Shown here piece after piece: positions 10,183 through 20,977 of a stretch of DNA of 64,000 nucleotides. This DNA is from Vreelandella venusta (GTDB lineage Bacteria; Pseudomonadota; Gammaproteobacteria; Pseudomonadales; Halomonadaceae). Numbering within the stretch: position 1 is the first letter of the stretch; every line of letters starts with the position of its first letter. The notes beneath the pieces were generated by a model. The model was not told where the DNA came from. It saw only the letters and a list, made by a program, of their open reading frames with translations, and ran no database searches. Position numbers and translations under genes: made by a program. The stretch lies in NCBI RefSeq assembly GCF_007989605.1, contig NZ_BJUL01000005.1:205040-269039 (forward strand), written 5' to 3'.

Positions 10183-11265
10183 ATGTTACTTCACCTGGCG
10201 AATTTTCTAGCCCAATATCAGTCTGCTTTCCAAGTTTTTAACTATTTAACCTTACGTGTCATTCTCGCCGCGCTAACCGCCCTTATGCTATGCCTGTGGC
10301 TGGGACCCTGGGTTATACGCCGGTTAGTGGAAGGTCAGATTGGCCAAGCGGTTCGTGATGATGGCCCTCAATCTCATTTGTCTAAGGCGGGTACGCCCAC
10401 AATGGGTGGGGCAATGATATTGTTGGCTATTGCTATCAGTACGCTGGTCTGGGGCGATTTAACCAATCATTACGTTTGGGTGGTGCTACTGGTCACATTA
10501 GGCTTTGGCGCTATTGGGTGGGTCGACGATTATCGCAAAGTTGTCGAAAAGAATCCGCGTGGATTGCCCGCTCGTTGGAAGTATTTCTGGCAGTCGGTGG
10601 TGGGGATTGGCGCTGCTTTGGTGCTCTATATCACGGCTGCTACACCGGCTGAAACTAGCTTATTGATCCCGATGTTTAAAGATGTCGCTTTACCGCTTGG
10701 CGTGTTCTACATCGTGTTGACCTATTTTGTGATCGTTGGCAGCTCTAATGCAGTCAATCTTACAGATGGTCTTGATGGTTTGGCGATCATGCCCACCGTG
10801 CTAGTGGCAATGGGATTGTCCGTATTTGCCTATGCCAGTGGGAATGCTGTGTTTGCCAACTATCTGCATATTCCTTTCATTCATGGTACCGGCGAGCTGG
10901 CTGTTTTCTGTGCCACTATTGCAGGGGCTGGCCTGGGCTTCTTGTGGTTCAATACTTATCCCGCTCAGGTGTTTATGGGCGATGTGGGTGCGCTGGCGCT
11001 AGGGGCCGCGCTAGGCGTTGTGGCCGTTATTGTGCGTCAAGAAATTGTGCTGTTTATTATGGGCGGTATCTTTGTGCTTGAAACGGTCTCGGTGATTCTT
11101 CAGGTTGGCTCTTATAAGCTTACCGGTCGGCGTATTTTCCGTATGGCACCTTTGCATCACCATTATGAGTTGAAAGGTTGGCCAGAGCCGCGGGTCATTG
11201 TGCGTTTCTGGATTATTACCGTCGTACTGGTGCTGTTAGGGTTGGCTACGCTTAAAGTTCGATGA
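10183..11265 (+). CDS. mraY: Phospho-N-acetylmuramoyl-pentapeptide transferase MraY
   Basis: A 360-residue integral membrane enzyme that transfers phospho-MurNAc-pentapeptide to undecaprenyl phosphate, making lipid I. About ten hydrophobic segments cover the length. Conserved cytoplasmic motifs are visible: Val-Asp-Asp-Tyr near residues 115-118 (catalytic Asp pair region), Asn-Leu-Thr-Asp-Gly-Leu-Asp-Gly near 190-197, Phe-Met-Gly-Asp-Val-Gly near 265-270 and the His-His-His-Tyr-Glu loop near 325-329. Length equals the E. coli enzyme. Confidence 0.96.
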   Translation: MLLHLANFLAQYQSAFQVFNYLTLRVILAALTALMLCLWLGPWVIRRLVEGQIGQAVRDDGPQSHLSKAGTPTMGGAMILLAIAISTLVWGDLTNHYVWVVLLVTLGFGAIGWVDDYRKVVEKNPRGLPARWKYFWQSVVGIGAALVLYITAATPAETSLLIPMFKDVALPLGVFYIVLTYFVIVGSSNAVNLTDGLDGLAIMPTVLVAMGLSVFAYASGNAVFANYLHIPFIHGTGELAVFCATIAGAGLGFLWFNTYPAQVFMGDVGALALGAALGVVAVIVRQEIVLFIMGGIFVLETVSVILQVGSYKLTGRRIFRMAPLHHHYELKGWPEPRVIVRFWIITVVLVLLGLATLKVR

Positions 11266-11277
11266 TTAGCAAAGTAG

Positions 11278-11303
11278 TAATAGCGGCAGTGTTGCCACTA
11301 TTA
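11278..11303 (+). other. Intergenic hairpin between mraY and murD
   Basis: TAATAG (11278-11283) and GGCA pair with TGCC and CTATTA (11298-11303) around a GTGT loop with one C-A mismatch. No U tract follows, so it is more likely an mRNA processing or stability element than a terminator. It sits in the longest gap of the first half of the dcw cluster (65 bases). Confidence 0.5.
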
Positions 11304-11330
11304 GCGTGATGCACAAAGGAGCCGGTCATC

Positions 11331-12722
11331 GTGCGAGTCGCAAATGGAGTCACCGTTGTTATTGGCCTGGGAATCTCCGGGAGAGCTATTTGTCGGCATT
11401 TGGCGCGCCAAGGCGTGCCATTTATGGTGGCAGATACGCGAGCCGAGCCTCCGGGGTTAGACGCTTTTCAGAATGAGAATCCTGGTGTTGAGGTTTATTG
11501 TGGCCCGTTAACAGCGCTTGATTTTACAGATGCCTACGAAGTGGTTGTCAGCCCTGGTGTCGATCCTCATTCGCCAGGCCTCGATGGCTTACTAGAGCGT
11601 TATAATCCAGCAACGGGGGAGCCCGTGCTGATAGGCGAAATTGCCTTGTTTGTCCGCGCGGTGAATGCACCGATTGCTGCTATTACTGGTTCTAATGCCA
11701 AGTCAACTGTTACGACATTACTCGGCGAGATGGCTAGAGCGGCTGGTGTTAAAGCTGCGGTGGGTGGCAATTTGGGTACGGCTGCATTGGATTTATTAGT
11801 TGAATGCCCAGATGCCGAGCTTTACATCCTTGAACTCTCTAGTTTTCAGCTGGAAACAACGCCTCATTTGGGTGCTAAAGCGACTGCTTTTTTAAACCTC
11901 TGTGAAGATCATTTAGATCGTCATGGAGATATGGTGGGTTACCGCCGCGCTAAGCAGCGTATTTTTCGCGGTGCGCAATCAGTCATTGTCAACGCGGACG
12001 ATGCGCTCACTTGGCCAGAGTCGCCTATTGGTCATGTAGAGCGTTTCACGGCTTTCGTCCCCGCAGGTAATGACTGGGGGGTGGTTGAAAAAGCCGGTAG
12101 ATTAACGCTAGCCCATGGTGATGAAGCTTGGCTTAATGCAGACGACTTAACGATGGCAGGGCGACATAACTATGCCAATGCACTAGCAGCATTGGCCATG
12201 GGTAAGGCGTTAGGCTTCGCAAAAGCGCCAATGTGTCAGGCGTTAGCTGCTTTTAAGGGGTTGCCTCATCGTAGTGAAGTAATCGCTCGAATTAATGGCG
12301 TTATGTGGGTGAATGATTCAAAAGGTACTAACGTTGGCGCTACGCTGGCCGCGATTCAAGGCATTAGCGCGTCTCTGACAGGGAAAATAATCTTATTGGC
12401 CGGTGGTGTCGGCAAAGGTGCTGACTTTACCCCTCTGGCGATGCCTCTGGCAGAGAGCGCTAAAACTGCGGTGCTATTTGGTGCTGACGCACACCGTCTT
12501 GAGGCCGCTATCTCATCTGCTGTTCCAGTGCACCTAGTCAGCGATTTAACCCAAGCTATGGAAGTGGCCTGGGGATTAGCTGAGCCCGGCGACTGTGTAT
12601 TGCTGTCACCCGCCTGTGCAAGCCTAGACCAGTTTGCCAATTACCAAGCGCGAGGCGATGCCTTTCGGGCTTGGGTTGAGCAAAAGCATAAACAGCATAA
12701 TCACTCAGGAGAGAGGTTATGA
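11331..12722 (+). CDS. murD: UDP-N-acetylmuramoyl-L-alanine:D-glutamate ligase MurD
   Basis: 463 residues; adds D-Glu to UDP-MurNAc-L-Ala. It starts with GTG at 11331, nine bases after AAGGAG. An N-terminal Rossmann-like UDP-binding domain (Val-Ile-Gly-Leu-Gly-Ile-Ser-Gly near 10-17) precedes the ATP loop Thr-Gly-Ser-Asn-Ala-Lys-Ser-Thr near 117-124, and Asn-Asp-Ser-Lys-Gly-Thr-Asn near 327-333 belongs to the C-terminal domain. The Ala in the P-loop replaces the usual Gly, a change I believe occurs in other gammaproteobacterial MurD proteins. It overlaps ftsW by four bases. Confidence 0.95.
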   Translation: MRVANGVTVVIGLGISGRAICRHLARQGVPFMVADTRAEPPGLDAFQNENPGVEVYCGPLTALDFTDAYEVVVSPGVDPHSPGLDGLLERYNPATGEPVLIGEIALFVRAVNAPIAAITGSNAKSTVTTLLGEMARAAGVKAAVGGNLGTAALDLLVECPDAELYILELSSFQLETTPHLGAKATAFLNLCEDHLDRHGDMVGYRRAKQRIFRGAQSVIVNADDALTWPESPIGHVERFTAFVPAGNDWGVVEKAGRLTLAHGDEAWLNADDLTMAGRHNYANALAALAMGKALGFAKAPMCQALAAFKGLPHRSEVIARINGVMWVNDSKGTNVGATLAAIQGISASLTGKIILLAGGVGKGADFTPLAMPLAESAKTAVLFGADAHRLEAAISSAVPVHLVSDLTQAMEVAWGLAEPGDCVLLSPACASLDQFANYQARGDAFRAWVEQKHKQHNHSGERL

Positions 12723-13900
12723 GTCGAGTACAGCGTATCCGTGATGCTTTGACTACGCGACATTTACCCTCCGATGTGTGGTTGATCGTCGCCGCCGTAG
12801 CGTTAGCCGGATTAGGCTGGGTGATGGTAAGTTCCGCCTCGGTAGGTCTGCTTGAAAATACCTATCACTACTCCCGGCAGCATGGCATTTTTCTAATCCT
12901 GGCTATATTGGCTTGTTTTTTTATGCTGTGTGTTCCTTTGGAAGCATGGCGGCAAAACGCAGCGCTCATTTTGCTAGTGAGCATCATCATGCTGGTGCTA
13001 GTGCTAGTGGTTGGCCAGGAAGTTAACGGCAGTAAACGCTGGATTTCACTGCCTGGCCCCTTACCTAGCCTGCAAGTTTCGGAGCTTGGAAAAATCGGTT
13101 TGATTTTTTACATGGCAGCCTTCATGTCCCGTTTTACCTATGACCTGCGCCAACGGGCATTCAGTATGTGGCGACCTTTAGCGGTGCTTGCCGTTCCGGC
13201 GGGGTTGCTTTTTCTTGCTCCTGATTTTGGCGGCATGGTGGTATATACCGTGTGCGTTATTGGTATGTTAATGATGAGCGGCGCCTCACTTACCTTGCTA
13301 TTTGGTAGTGGTGGCGTATTGGCTGTTGGTGCCGTCATGATGGTCGTTATGGAACCTTACCGATTAGCGCGGTGGACGAGCTTCTTGGACCCCTGGGCTG
13401 ATCAGTTTGCCACTGGCTACCAGCTTACTCAGGCGCTGATTGCTTTCGGTCGTGGGCATGTGACCGGTACTGGTTTAGGTAATAGTGTTCAAAAGCTTCA
13501 CTACCTGCCTGAAGCTCACACCGACTTTATTTTTGCTGTCATCGCAGAAGAACTTGGCATGATTGGGGCCATTCTTGTGGTACTGCTATTTACGTTACTC
13601 ATTACCAGAGCGATGTTGATTGGCCGTCGTGCCGAGCTGGCAGGCCATTTATTTGGTGCCTATGTCGGCTATGGTATTGGCTTCGTTATCGCTGCTCAGG
13701 CATTTATCAATATGGCGGTAAGCTCGGGGCTATTGCCAACGAAAGGACTAACATTGCCGCTGATTAGCTATGGCGGTTCAAGTTTATTGGTAACCGGTAT
13801 GATGATTGGCTTGCTGCTGCGCGTAGATGCAGAGACGCGTCACCGTCCGCGTCGCCTGTCGACAGCCAACAAGTCTCGCCATGAACCTCGGTTATCGTAA
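12719..13900 (+). CDS. ftsW: Peptidoglycan glycosyltransferase FtsW (SEDS family)
   Basis: 393 residues with about ten membrane segments; the SEDS-family lipid II polymerase of the septum that works as a complex with FtsI. Typical motifs are seen: Gly-Ser-Lys-Arg-Trp-Ile near residues 104-109, Ala-Pro-Asp-Phe-Gly-Gly near 166-171, Leu-Pro-Glu-Ala-His-Thr-Asp-Phe-Ile-Phe-Ala near 263-273 (containing the catalytic-Asp region of the large loop) and the late Lys-Gly-Leu-Thr-Leu-Pro-Leu-Ile-Ser-Tyr-Gly-Gly-Ser-Ser block near 340-353. The C-terminal tail is basic. It is translationally coupled to murD (ATGA). Confidence 0.96.
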   Translation: MSRVQRIRDALTTRHLPSDVWLIVAAVALAGLGWVMVSSASVGLLENTYHYSRQHGIFLILAILACFFMLCVPLEAWRQNAALILLVSIIMLVLVLVVGQEVNGSKRWISLPGPLPSLQVSELGKIGLIFYMAAFMSRFTYDLRQRAFSMWRPLAVLAVPAGLLFLAPDFGGMVVYTVCVIGMLMMSGASLTLLFGSGGVLAVGAVMMVVMEPYRLARWTSFLDPWADQFATGYQLTQALIAFGRGHVTGTGLGNSVQKLHYLPEAHTDFIFAVIAEELGMIGAILVVLLFTLLITRAMLIGRRAELAGHLFGAYVGYGIGFVIAAQAFINMAVSSGLLPTKGLTLPLISYGGSSLLVTGMMIGLLLRVDAETRHRPRRLSTANKSRHEPRLS

Positions 13901-13918
13901 CTACTCAAGGAGTTGTTT

Positions 13919-15016
13919 GTGACGACGAACACACGTCGACGCATTTTGATTATGGCAGGAGGTACCGGAGGTCATGTTATTCCGGCGCTTTCATTAGCAC
14001 GTTCACTCAAAGCCCACAATGTCGACGTTGAATGGCTGGGAAGCCCAAGAGGGATCGAAAATCGCCTAGTACCAGAAGCAGGTATTACGCTTCATACCAT
14101 CGATATAAGCGGTCTGCGTGGCAAAGGAGTTGCTGGGTGGCTTAGAGCGCCGCTGAACCTTTCCCAAGCCGTACTGCAGGCGCGAAAGGTGATTCGTCGC
14201 TTCAATCCTGATGTGGTGGTTGGGTTAGGTGGATTTGCCAGTGGCCCCGGTGGGTTGGCAGCGTGGCTTTCCAGGGTGCCATTGGTGATACATGAGCAAA
14301 ATGCTATTGCTGGGCTGACCAATAAGGTGCTCTCAAAATTAGCGACCCGCACATATGCGGCGTTTGCCGAGGCTTTTGGTGACAAGGCGGAAGTGATTGG
14401 CAATCCGGTGCGAGAAGATATTGCCGCACTGGGTGAGCATCCAAGAAGTGCGTCTGAACTGACCGTTCGTCCGCTGCGCTTATTAGTTGTTGGTGGTTCG
14501 CTAGGCGCGGTCGCATTGAATGAGCGTTTACCGCTCGGGCTGGCGGGTTTGCCGCCAGAACGACGCCCTGATGTTCGCCATCAAGCGGGCAAAGACCGAG
14601 ATGTGGCGACGGCAAGCGCCTATGTTGAACATGGCATTGTGGCAGATGTTACGCCTTTTATTGATGATATGGCGGCTGCGTATGAGTGGGCAGATTTAGT
14701 CGTTTGCCGCGCCGGAGCGCTAACCGTGGCAGAGCTTGCCGCCGCGGCAAAGCCTGCCTTGTTAGTGCCGTTTCCATTTGCTGTTGATGATCATCAGCGG
14801 GTCAATGCTGACGTTTTGGTAAAGGCCGGGGCGGCGCTTTGTGTTACCCAGTCTGAGCTTACCCCCGAGCGATTAACACACTATTTAGATGAGCTATTAG
14901 TCCCGAGCGTTTTGTCAGATATGGCTTCTAAAGCCCGTCAGACGGCCTACTTAGAAGCGACTGAGCGCCTTACAAAGGGATGTTTAGCGCTGGTTAAACA
15001 AGGAGAGACTGCGTGA
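13919..15016 (+). CDS. murG: UDP-GlcNAc:lipid I N-acetylglucosaminyltransferase MurG
   Basis: About 365 residues; peripheral GT28 enzyme that converts lipid I to lipid II on the inner membrane face. GTG at 13919 is chosen because AAGGAG (13907-13912) lies six bases upstream; a TTG two codons earlier would touch that site. The donor/acceptor loops are clear: Met-Ala-Gly-Gly-Thr-Gly-Gly-His near residues 11-18, Gly-Gly-Phe-Ala-Ser-Gly-Pro near 103-109, Val-Gly-Gly-Ser-Leu-Gly-Ala near 188-194, and Val-Cys-Arg-Ala-Gly-Ala-Leu-Thr near 261-268. The end overlaps the GTG of murC. Confidence 0.95.
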   Translation: MTTNTRRRILIMAGGTGGHVIPALSLARSLKAHNVDVEWLGSPRGIENRLVPEAGITLHTIDISGLRGKGVAGWLRAPLNLSQAVLQARKVIRRFNPDVVVGLGGFASGPGGLAAWLSRVPLVIHEQNAIAGLTNKVLSKLATRTYAAFAEAFGDKAEVIGNPVREDIAALGEHPRSASELTVRPLRLLVVGGSLGAVALNERLPLGLAGLPPERRPDVRHQAGKDRDVATASAYVEHGIVADVTPFIDDMAAAYEWADLVVCRAGALTVAELAAAAKPALLVPFPFAVDDHQRVNADVLVKAGAALCVTQSELTPERLTHYLDELLVPSVLSDMASKARQTAYLEATERLTKGCLALVKQGETA

Positions 15017-16482
15017 CCGACTCTATTAATAATGCGTTGCACTCAGGTGTCCGCCCAAGCGGCTCTGGTATGCGCCGCATTAAGCGTTTGCACTTTGTTG
15101 GTATCGGTGGCGCAGGTATGTGTGGAATCGCTGAAGTACTCGCGAATCAGGGTTACAGCGTGAGTGGTAGCGATATGAAGGCATCGAATGTTGTTGAGCG
15201 CCTTCGCCAGTGTGGTGTTAGCGTTGCTATCGGCCATGCTGAAGAGAACGTGGTAGGCGCTGATGTCGTGGTTGTCTCCAGTGCCATTGATGAAACAAAT
15301 CCTGAAATTCGCTGGGCTCATGAGCATCGTGTGCCCGTGGTTAGGCGTGCCGAAATGCTAGCCGAACTGATGCGCTTTCGCCATGGCATTGCGGTCGCAG
15401 GAACCCATGGCAAGACGACCACAACCAGTTTGACGGCAACGCTACTGGCGGAAGGTGGGTTAGACCCCACCTTTGTGATTGGTGGGAAACTCACCAGCGC
15501 TGGCGCTAACGCTCGGTTGGGTGAGGGAGATTATTTAGTCGCTGAGGCTGATGAGTCGGATGCGTCGTTTCTTCATCTTCAGCCAATGGTCTCTATTGTA
15601 ACGAACATCGATGCAGACCATATGGCGACTTATGGTGGAGACTTTGAGCGCTTAAAAAGCACGTTCATCGAGTTTCTGCATAATTTGCCGTTTTACGGGT
15701 TGGCAGTGCTGTGTATTGACGATGCTAACATTCGGTCGCTACGTGATCAGGTGAAGCGCCAGTTTGTTACCTACGGTTTCGATGAAGATGCTGATTACCG
15801 TATTGTAGACTTTACCCAGCAAGGCGGTGAAGTTTCGTTCACTGCAGTGCGTCCTGGGGATGCGGCTCCATTAGCGGTTCGGCTAGCAATGCCTGGTCGC
15901 CATAATGCGTTAAACGCGATGGCGGCGATTGTTGTCGCAACGGATGCCGGGGTAAGTGACGAGGCCATTCTTCGTGGGCTGGCAAGTTTTGCTGGTGTAG
16001 GGCGCCGCTTTCAAGTGCATGGCCACTTCAGTGCCCCCATGGCTGATGGCGAGATCATGTTAGTAGACGATTACGGGCATCACCCCCGTGAGGTTGACAT
16101 GGTTATCCAGGCGGTTCGTGCCGGTTGGCCGGATCGTCGACTGGTCATGTTGTATCAACCACACCGCTACAGTCGCACCCGTGATCTTTATGAAGATTTC
16201 GTGCGTGTGCTTTCTCAAGTGGATACGCTCGTTCTATTGGACGTTTATAGCGCTGGGGAAGCCGTGATTCCAGGTGCGGAAGGACGCACCCTTGCTGGCT
16301 CGATTCGCCAGCGAGGAGAAGTTGATCCCGTGTTTGTTGAACATAAGCAGGAGCTACCGGCACTGTTAAGCAAACTGCTTCGCCCTGGGGATATTTTCAT
16401 TACTCAAGGCGCTGGTGATGTGGGCGGCATTTCGTTACGTTTCGCGCAAGCCAAATTATCGCTAGATAAGGTAGAGCTATGA
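15013..16482 (+). CDS. murC: UDP-N-acetylmuramate:L-alanine ligase MurC
   Basis: 489 residues; first Mur ligase, joining L-Ala to UDP-MurNAc. It starts at GTG 15013, overlapping the murG stop (GTGA). The UDP-binding [10 protein letters not shown] motif is near residues 31-40, the ATP loop Gly-Thr-His-Gly-Lys-Thr-Thr-Thr-Thr near 130-138, Glu-Ala-Asp-Glu-Ser-Asp near 178-183 and Asp-Asp-Tyr-Gly-His-His-Pro near 353-359. All match the enterobacterial enzyme in order and spacing. Confidence 0.96.
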   Translation: MTDSINNALHSGVRPSGSGMRRIKRLHFVGIGGAGMCGIAEVLANQGYSVSGSDMKASNVVERLRQCGVSVAIGHAEENVVGADVVVVSSAIDETNPEIRWAHEHRVPVVRRAEMLAELMRFRHGIAVAGTHGKTTTTSLTATLLAEGGLDPTFVIGGKLTSAGANARLGEGDYLVAEADESDASFLHLQPMVSIVTNIDADHMATYGGDFERLKSTFIEFLHNLPFYGLAVLCIDDANIRSLRDQVKRQFVTYGFDEDADYRIVDFTQQGGEVSFTAVRPGDAAPLAVRLAMPGRHNALNAMAAIVVATDAGVSDEAILRGLASFAGVGRRFQVHGHFSAPMADGEIMLVDDYGHHPREVDMVIQAVRAGWPDRRLVMLYQPHRYSRTRDLYEDFVRVLSQVDTLVLLDVYSAGEAVIPGAEGRTLAGSIRQRGEVDPVFVEHKQELPALLSKLLRPGDIFITQGAGDVGGISLRFAQAKLSLDKVEL

Positions 16483-17420
16483 GTACAACAATGTCATTGA
16501 ATGACCCCTTGGCACGCGTTGTTGTTGTTTATGGTGGTACTTCAGCAGAGCGTGAAGTATCGCTTAAAAGCGGTGCGGCTGTGCTTGGTGCGTTAAAGCG
16601 TCAAGGTATCGATGCCATTGGCTATGATCCAAAAGAAGAGGGATTGGTGGGGCTAGAACGCCTTGCCCCGACGGCTGTTTTTGTGGCTCTTCATGGTCGT
16701 GGTGGTGAAGATGGTACGCTACAGGGCGCGCTTGAGCTTTTAGGGCTGCCTTACACCGGTAGCGGGGTGCTGGCGTCAGCGTTAGCAATGGATAAGCAGC
16801 GTACGAAGCAGATTTGGCAAGCCGTAGGGCTGCCTACTCCTCAAAGCATCATGCTCAGCGAGACATCTGATTGGTCTATGGTGGTTTCACAACTAGGTTT
16901 ACCAATGATGGTAAAACCTGTTCACGAAGGCTCCACGCTGGGTATTAGCATCGTTAAAAGCCAGGAGGCATTGGAAGCTGCCTACCATGAGGCGGCGGGC
17001 TATGACGCCCGTGTCATGGCTGAGCGGTTCATTGTGGGCGAAGAGTATACCGTTGCGCTGCTTGACGATGATGTATTGCCGGCTATTCGTGTTGAAGTCC
17101 CAGGCGGCTTTTATGATTACCAAGCGAAATATATTGCTAACACAACCCAGTACCACCTTCCTTGCGGCTTAACATCCAATGACGAGCAGTCTTTGGCAGA
17201 GCTATGCAAGCAAGCCTTTGATGCGGTAGGTGGCGAAGGCTGGGGGCGTGTCGATGTGATGCGCGACGCGATGGGCAAGTTTTGGCTGATTGAGGTTAAT
17301 ACAGTGCCAGGAATGACAGATCATAGTTTAGTTCCTCAAGCGGCAGCGCATGCGGGCATAGCGTTTGATCAGTTGGTGATGCGTATATTGAATACTGCGG
17401 TTCAACGCAGCTGCTCATGA
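16479..17420 (+). CDS. ddl: D-alanine:D-alanine ligase Ddl
   Basis: 313 residues; ATP-grasp enzyme making the D-Ala-D-Ala used by MurF. It has the N-terminal [11 protein letters not shown] motif near residues 18-28, His-Gly-x-Gly-Gly-Glu-Asp-Gly near 72-79, the Tyr-Asp-Tyr-Gln-Ala-Lys-Tyr omega-loop region near 211-217, and Glu-Val-Asn-Thr-Val-Pro-Gly-Met-Thr near 272-280. The Tyr in the omega loop fits D-Ala rather than D-lactate use. The ddlB position between murC and ftsQ is standard, and both ends overlap neighbours by four bases. Confidence 0.95.
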   Translation: MSTTMSLNDPLARVVVVYGGTSAEREVSLKSGAAVLGALKRQGIDAIGYDPKEEGLVGLERLAPTAVFVALHGRGGEDGTLQGALELLGLPYTGSGVLASALAMDKQRTKQIWQAVGLPTPQSIMLSETSDWSMVVSQLGLPMMVKPVHEGSTLGISIVKSQEALEAAYHEAAGYDARVMAERFIVGEEYTVALLDDDVLPAIRVEVPGGFYDYQAKYIANTTQYHLPCGLTSNDEQSLAELCKQAFDAVGGEGWGRVDVMRDAMGKFWLIEVNTVPGMTDHSLVPQAAAHAGIAFDQLVMRILNTAVQRSCS

Positions 17421-18133
17421 AGAAGCGTAATGCGTGGTTAGGCCTCATATTGTTGGCACTGTTGCTAGGCGCTGGCGGGCGTGCCTTATGGCTATGGTTA
17501 GATAGGCCTATCGAGCGTGTATCTATTCGTGGCGAGTGGGAATATGTGAGTGCTGATTACCTCCGTACTCAGCTAGCGCCCCTCGTTCAAGAGGCAACTT
17601 GGCTCTCGGCTGATCTAGGTGAGCTGCGGCAGCGTGCGTTAAGAATTGGCTGGTTAAGTGAAGTTAGAATTTCCAGAGAGTGGCCTAATGCGCTTGTTTT
17701 TGAGTTGGTAGAGCAAACGCCAGTGGCCCGTTGGAACGATGACTTTCTACTTAACCCGCAAGGTGAATCGTTTGCGTTTGCACCGCTTGCTGTTCCTCAG
17801 GGGCTTCCTGATTTAGCCGGGCCGACGGGAAGTGGCGAAGAGGTGCTTACCTATTATCGCCGCTTAACACCTCATTTCCAGGGGTTATCGTTGTCACTTT
17901 CTCAATTACGCTTAGAGCCGCGTGGTGCATGGCGGCTTCAGTTGAGCAATGGTGCTTGGGTAATGCTAGGCAGGCGTCAGCATGAAATTCGCCTAGCGCG
18001 CCTATCAGCGTCGTGGCAGCGTGAACTGGCGCAAGTTGGCGATCATATTCGCTATATTGACTTGCGTTATCCGAATGGTGTGGCAGTTGCCTGGCACGGA
18101 GAAAGCGACTTTGCAGAAGAAGATGAGGAGTAA
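17417..18133 (+). CDS. ftsQ: Cell division protein FtsQ
   Basis: 238 residues; bitopic divisome protein that recruits FtsB and FtsL. A basic cytoplasmic tail (Met-Lys-Lys-Arg) leads to one membrane segment at about residues 8-27, a POTRA domain at about 33-100 (Ile-Glu-Arg-Val-Ser-Ile-Arg-Gly onset) and the beta domain beyond it. The C terminus is strongly acidic. It is coupled to ddl by an ATGA overlap, but unlike in E. coli, ftsA does not follow at once: 316 bases separate them. Confidence 0.93.
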   Translation: MKKRNAWLGLILLALLLGAGGRALWLWLDRPIERVSIRGEWEYVSADYLRTQLAPLVQEATWLSADLGELRQRALRIGWLSEVRISREWPNALVFELVEQTPVARWNDDFLLNPQGESFAFAPLAVPQGLPDLAGPTGSGEEVLTYYRRLTPHFQGLSLSLSQLRLEPRGAWRLQLSNGAWVMLGRRQHEIRLARLSASWQRELAQVGDHIRYIDLRYPNGVAVAWHGESDFAEEDEE

Positions 18134-18449
18134 GCGACTTACAATGTGCAAGAAGTAGGTAAATGTAAGTGGTTGCCAACTGCGAAAAGCCATGAATAGG
18201 GTTTAAATCGCGGACAAAGGCGATTATCGTAGGCATGCGCTAGTCGTATTGTGAGTATTGTTTCTATACTATGTTATAGCTGATGTTTTTTTATGGGCTG
18301 TTTTATTTAATTACGGTCAGCATTTGGCTTGATATTACGGTAGGCGTCAATGTTATTCGGGATGATTTTGTATCGCCGTTTTAACACTGTTGGCGCAGTT
18401 ACGAATAACAAGTTTCTTTTACAATTTTTTCTAGGAGATTATCCGACTC
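18134..18449 (+). promoter_or_regulatory. ftsQ-ftsA intergenic region with candidate ftsA-ftsZ promoters
   Basis: This 316-base gap has no plausible gene and is more A+T-rich than its flanks. Two sigma-70-like candidates face ftsA: TTGTGA (18249-18254) with a 17-base spacer to TGTTAT (18272-18277), and TTGATA (18329-18334) with a 16-base spacer to TGTTAT (18351-18356). The ftsA ribosome site AGGAG is near 18433-18437. It probably gives ftsA-ftsZ transcription independent of the upstream mur genes. Promoters are predicted by eye only. Confidence 0.5.
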
Positions 18450-19739
18450 ATGGCAGGCTCACCCAACGCATCCAATATGGTTGTCGGGCTGGACATTGGA
18501 ACGTCCAAAGTCGTCGCGATAGTCGGTCAACCCACCGATGACGGCGGGATTGAGATAGCGGGTATCGGCTCTCATCCATCACGTGGCATGAAGCGTGGTG
18601 TGGTGATTAATATCGAATCAACAGTGCAGTCTATTCAGCGCGCTGTTGAAGAGGCTGAGTTAATGGCTGGTTGCGATATTCACTCTGTCTATGTCGGCGT
18701 TGCTGGTAGTCATATCAGTTCAATGAACTCAGATGGGGTGGTTGCAATTAAAGAAAGGGAAGTCACGCCATCTGATATCGAGCGCGTTATTGACTCAGCC
18801 CGTGCACGCGCGGTCTCGGAAGGGCAGCGTGTTTTACATGTATTGCCCCAAGAGTTCTCAATTGATGCCCAAGGCGGTATCCGCGAACCGTTAGGAATGT
18901 CAGGTGTTCGCTTAGAGGCACAGGTTCACCTGGTGACAGCAGCGTTGAACGCCGTTCAAAATATTGAGAAATGTGTTCGGCGATGTGGGCTGGACGTTGA
19001 CGCAATTATTCTTGAACAGCTAGCTTCTAGTATGGCGGTGCTTACCGAAGACGAGCGAGAATTGGGCGTTTGTATGGTCGATATTGGTGGTGGAACCACT
19101 GATATGGCCATTTTTAGTGAAGGTGCCATTCGCCATACTGCCGTTATACCGATAGCAGGCGACCAAGTCACTAATGACATAGCGATGGCATTGCGTACAC
19201 CAACCCAGCATGCCGAAGAGATTAAAGTTAAATACGCTTGCGCACTGACACAGCTAGCGGCAAGCGATGAAATGATTAAAGTCCCCAGCGTAGGAGATCG
19301 TCCGGCTCGTGATTTATCGCGACAGGCACTTGCTGAAGTGGTTGAGCCGCGTTACGAGGAACTATTTACGTTGGTGAGAGACGAATTACGCCGTAGTGGC
19401 TATGAAGATATGGTGGCTGCTGGTGTGGTGCTCACTGGTGGCACCTCGCGTATGGAAGGGGTAAGCGAATTGGCAGAAGAGATATTTCATATGCCTGTTC
19501 GTATTGCTTGTCCACAAAATGTCAAAGGGTTGGCTGATGTGGTACGCAATCCAATTTATGCGACAGGCGTGGGTTTGCTGCATTATGCATTGCAAGAAGC
19601 GCGACATGGGCAAGGCCTAGAAAGCCACGGTGAAGTCGTTGCTGCGCACAAAGGGCGCAACGAAGTCGTTCGGCGTGATATCAAGGAAGGTCAATCGGCG
19701 CTGGTAAGAATTAAAGGCTGGTTCAAAGGAAATTTCTGA
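18450..19739 (+). CDS. ftsA: Cell division protein FtsA
   Basis: 429 residues; actin-fold ATPase that tethers FtsZ to the membrane and recruits late divisome proteins. The phosphate-1 motif Gly-Leu-Asp-Ile-Gly-Thr-Ser-Lys is near residues 13-20, Val-Asp-Ile-Gly-Gly-Gly-Thr-Thr-Asp near 210-218, and Leu-Thr-Gly-Gly-Thr-Ser near 328-333. The extreme C terminus (Ile-Lys-Gly-Trp-Phe-Lys-Gly-Asn-Phe) forms the amphipathic membrane-targeting helix. ftsZ follows after 34 bases. Confidence 0.96.
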   Translation: MAGSPNASNMVVGLDIGTSKVVAIVGQPTDDGGIEIAGIGSHPSRGMKRGVVINIESTVQSIQRAVEEAELMAGCDIHSVYVGVAGSHISSMNSDGVVAIKEREVTPSDIERVIDSARARAVSEGQRVLHVLPQEFSIDAQGGIREPLGMSGVRLEAQVHLVTAALNAVQNIEKCVRRCGLDVDAIILEQLASSMAVLTEDERELGVCMVDIGGGTTDMAIFSEGAIRHTAVIPIAGDQVTNDIAMALRTPTQHAEEIKVKYACALTQLAASDEMIKVPSVGDRPARDLSRQALAEVVEPRYEELFTLVRDELRRSGYEDMVAAGVVLTGGTSRMEGVSELAEEIFHMPVRIACPQNVKGLADVVRNPIYATGVGLLHYALQEARHGQGLESHGEVVAAHKGRNEVVRRDIKEGQSALVRIKGWFKGNF

Positions 19740-19773
19740 CAGGGCCGCAAGCGCGGTTCAGGAGACGGGGCTT

Positions 19774-20952
19774 ATGTTCGAATTGGTAGATAACGCACCC
19801 TCGAGCAGTGCGGTCATCAAAGTGGTCGGTGTTGGCGGCGGCGGCGGTAACGCGGTCAACCACATGGTCGAAAGTAATATCGAAGGCGTTGAATTTATTT
19901 GCGCTAACACCGATGCTCAAGCGCTTAAGCGGGTGTCTGCAAAGACAGTCCTGCAGCTTGGTGGTGAAATCACCAAGGGGCTTGGAGCCGGCGCCAATCC
20001 TGAAGTCGGTCGTCAAGCCGCCATGGAAGACCGTGATCGCATCGCTGAGTTATTAACCGGTGCAGATATGGTATTCATCACGGCGGGCATGGGTGGTGGT
20101 ACAGGTACCGGTGGTGCACCTGTCGTTGCCCAGGTTGCCAAAGAGTTAGGTATCTTGACGGTTGCAGTAGTAACTCGGCCCTTCCCGTTTGAAGGGCCGA
20201 AACGTATGCGCGCCGCTGAAGAGGGCATGAAAGAGCTTTCTGAGCACGTTGATTCGTTGATCACTATTCCCAACGAAAAACTGCTTTCTGTGCTAGGCAA
20301 AAACGCCACGCTGCTAACCGCCTTTAGCGCTGCTAATGATGTGCTGTTGGGCGCCGTTCAAGGTATCGCAGAGTTGATTACCAGCCCGGGCATTATTAAC
20401 GTCGATTTTGCCGACGTACGCACCGTTATGTCAGAAATGGGCATGGCGATGATGGGCACGGGTGGGGCAACTGGCGAAAATCGTGCTCGCGAAGCGGCTG
20501 AAAAAGCCATTCGTAGCCCGCTGCTTGAAGATATTGATCTGCACGGCGCTCGCGGTATTTTGGTTAATATTACCGCCGGCCCCGATTTGTCGATCGGTGA
20601 ATTCAATGATGTAGGTGCCACTGTTCAAGAGTTTGCTTCTCAGGAGGCAACGATTGTGGTGGGTACCTCTATCGACATGGAAATGTCCGATGAGCTGCGT
20701 GTTACCGTGGTAGCCGCTGGTCTGGATGGGAGTAAGGGTAAAGTAGCCTCTCGTGAGCCAGTACGCCGGTCTGCTGCTGAAGCCTCCTCAGATTACCGCA
20801 AGTTGCAACAGCCAACTGTCATGCGTCAGCAGGCAACGGCGCGTAAAGAAGCGCCTGAGCCAACTGCAAAACCACGTGCCGAGAAGCGTCGCGCGCCTGA
20901 TGCCGATGACTATTTGGATATTCCCGCGTTCTTGCGCCGTCAGGCAGATTAA
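19774..20952 (+). CDS. ftsZ: Cell division protein FtsZ
   Basis: 392 residues; tubulin-like GTPase forming the division ring. The glycine-rich N-terminal loop Gly-Val-Gly-Gly-Gly-Gly-Gly-Asn-Ala is near residues 19-27, the tubulin signature Gly-Gly-Gly-Thr-Gly-Thr-Gly near 107-113, and the T7 loop Asn-Val-Asp-Phe-Ala-Asp near 209-214. After a disordered linker (about 318-375) comes the conserved C-terminal peptide [11 protein letters not shown], which binds FtsA and ZipA. AGGAG precedes the start. Confidence 0.97.
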   Translation: MFELVDNAPSSSAVIKVVGVGGGGGNAVNHMVESNIEGVEFICANTDAQALKRVSAKTVLQLGGEITKGLGAGANPEVGRQAAMEDRDRIAELLTGADMVFITAGMGGGTGTGGAPVVAQVAKELGILTVAVVTRPFPFEGPKRMRAAEEGMKELSEHVDSLITIPNEKLLSVLGKNATLLTAFSAANDVLLGAVQGIAELITSPGIINVDFADVRTVMSEMGMAMMGTGGATGENRAREAAEKAIRSPLLEDIDLHGARGILVNITAGPDLSIGEFNDVGATVQEFASQEATIVVGTSIDMEMSDELRVTVVAAGLDGSKGKVASREPVRRSAAEASSDYRKLQQPTVMRQQATARKEAPEPTAKPRAEKRRAPDADDYLDIPAFLRRQAD

Positions 20953-20977
20953 CTGACGCTATCGGGGTCATTGAAAC

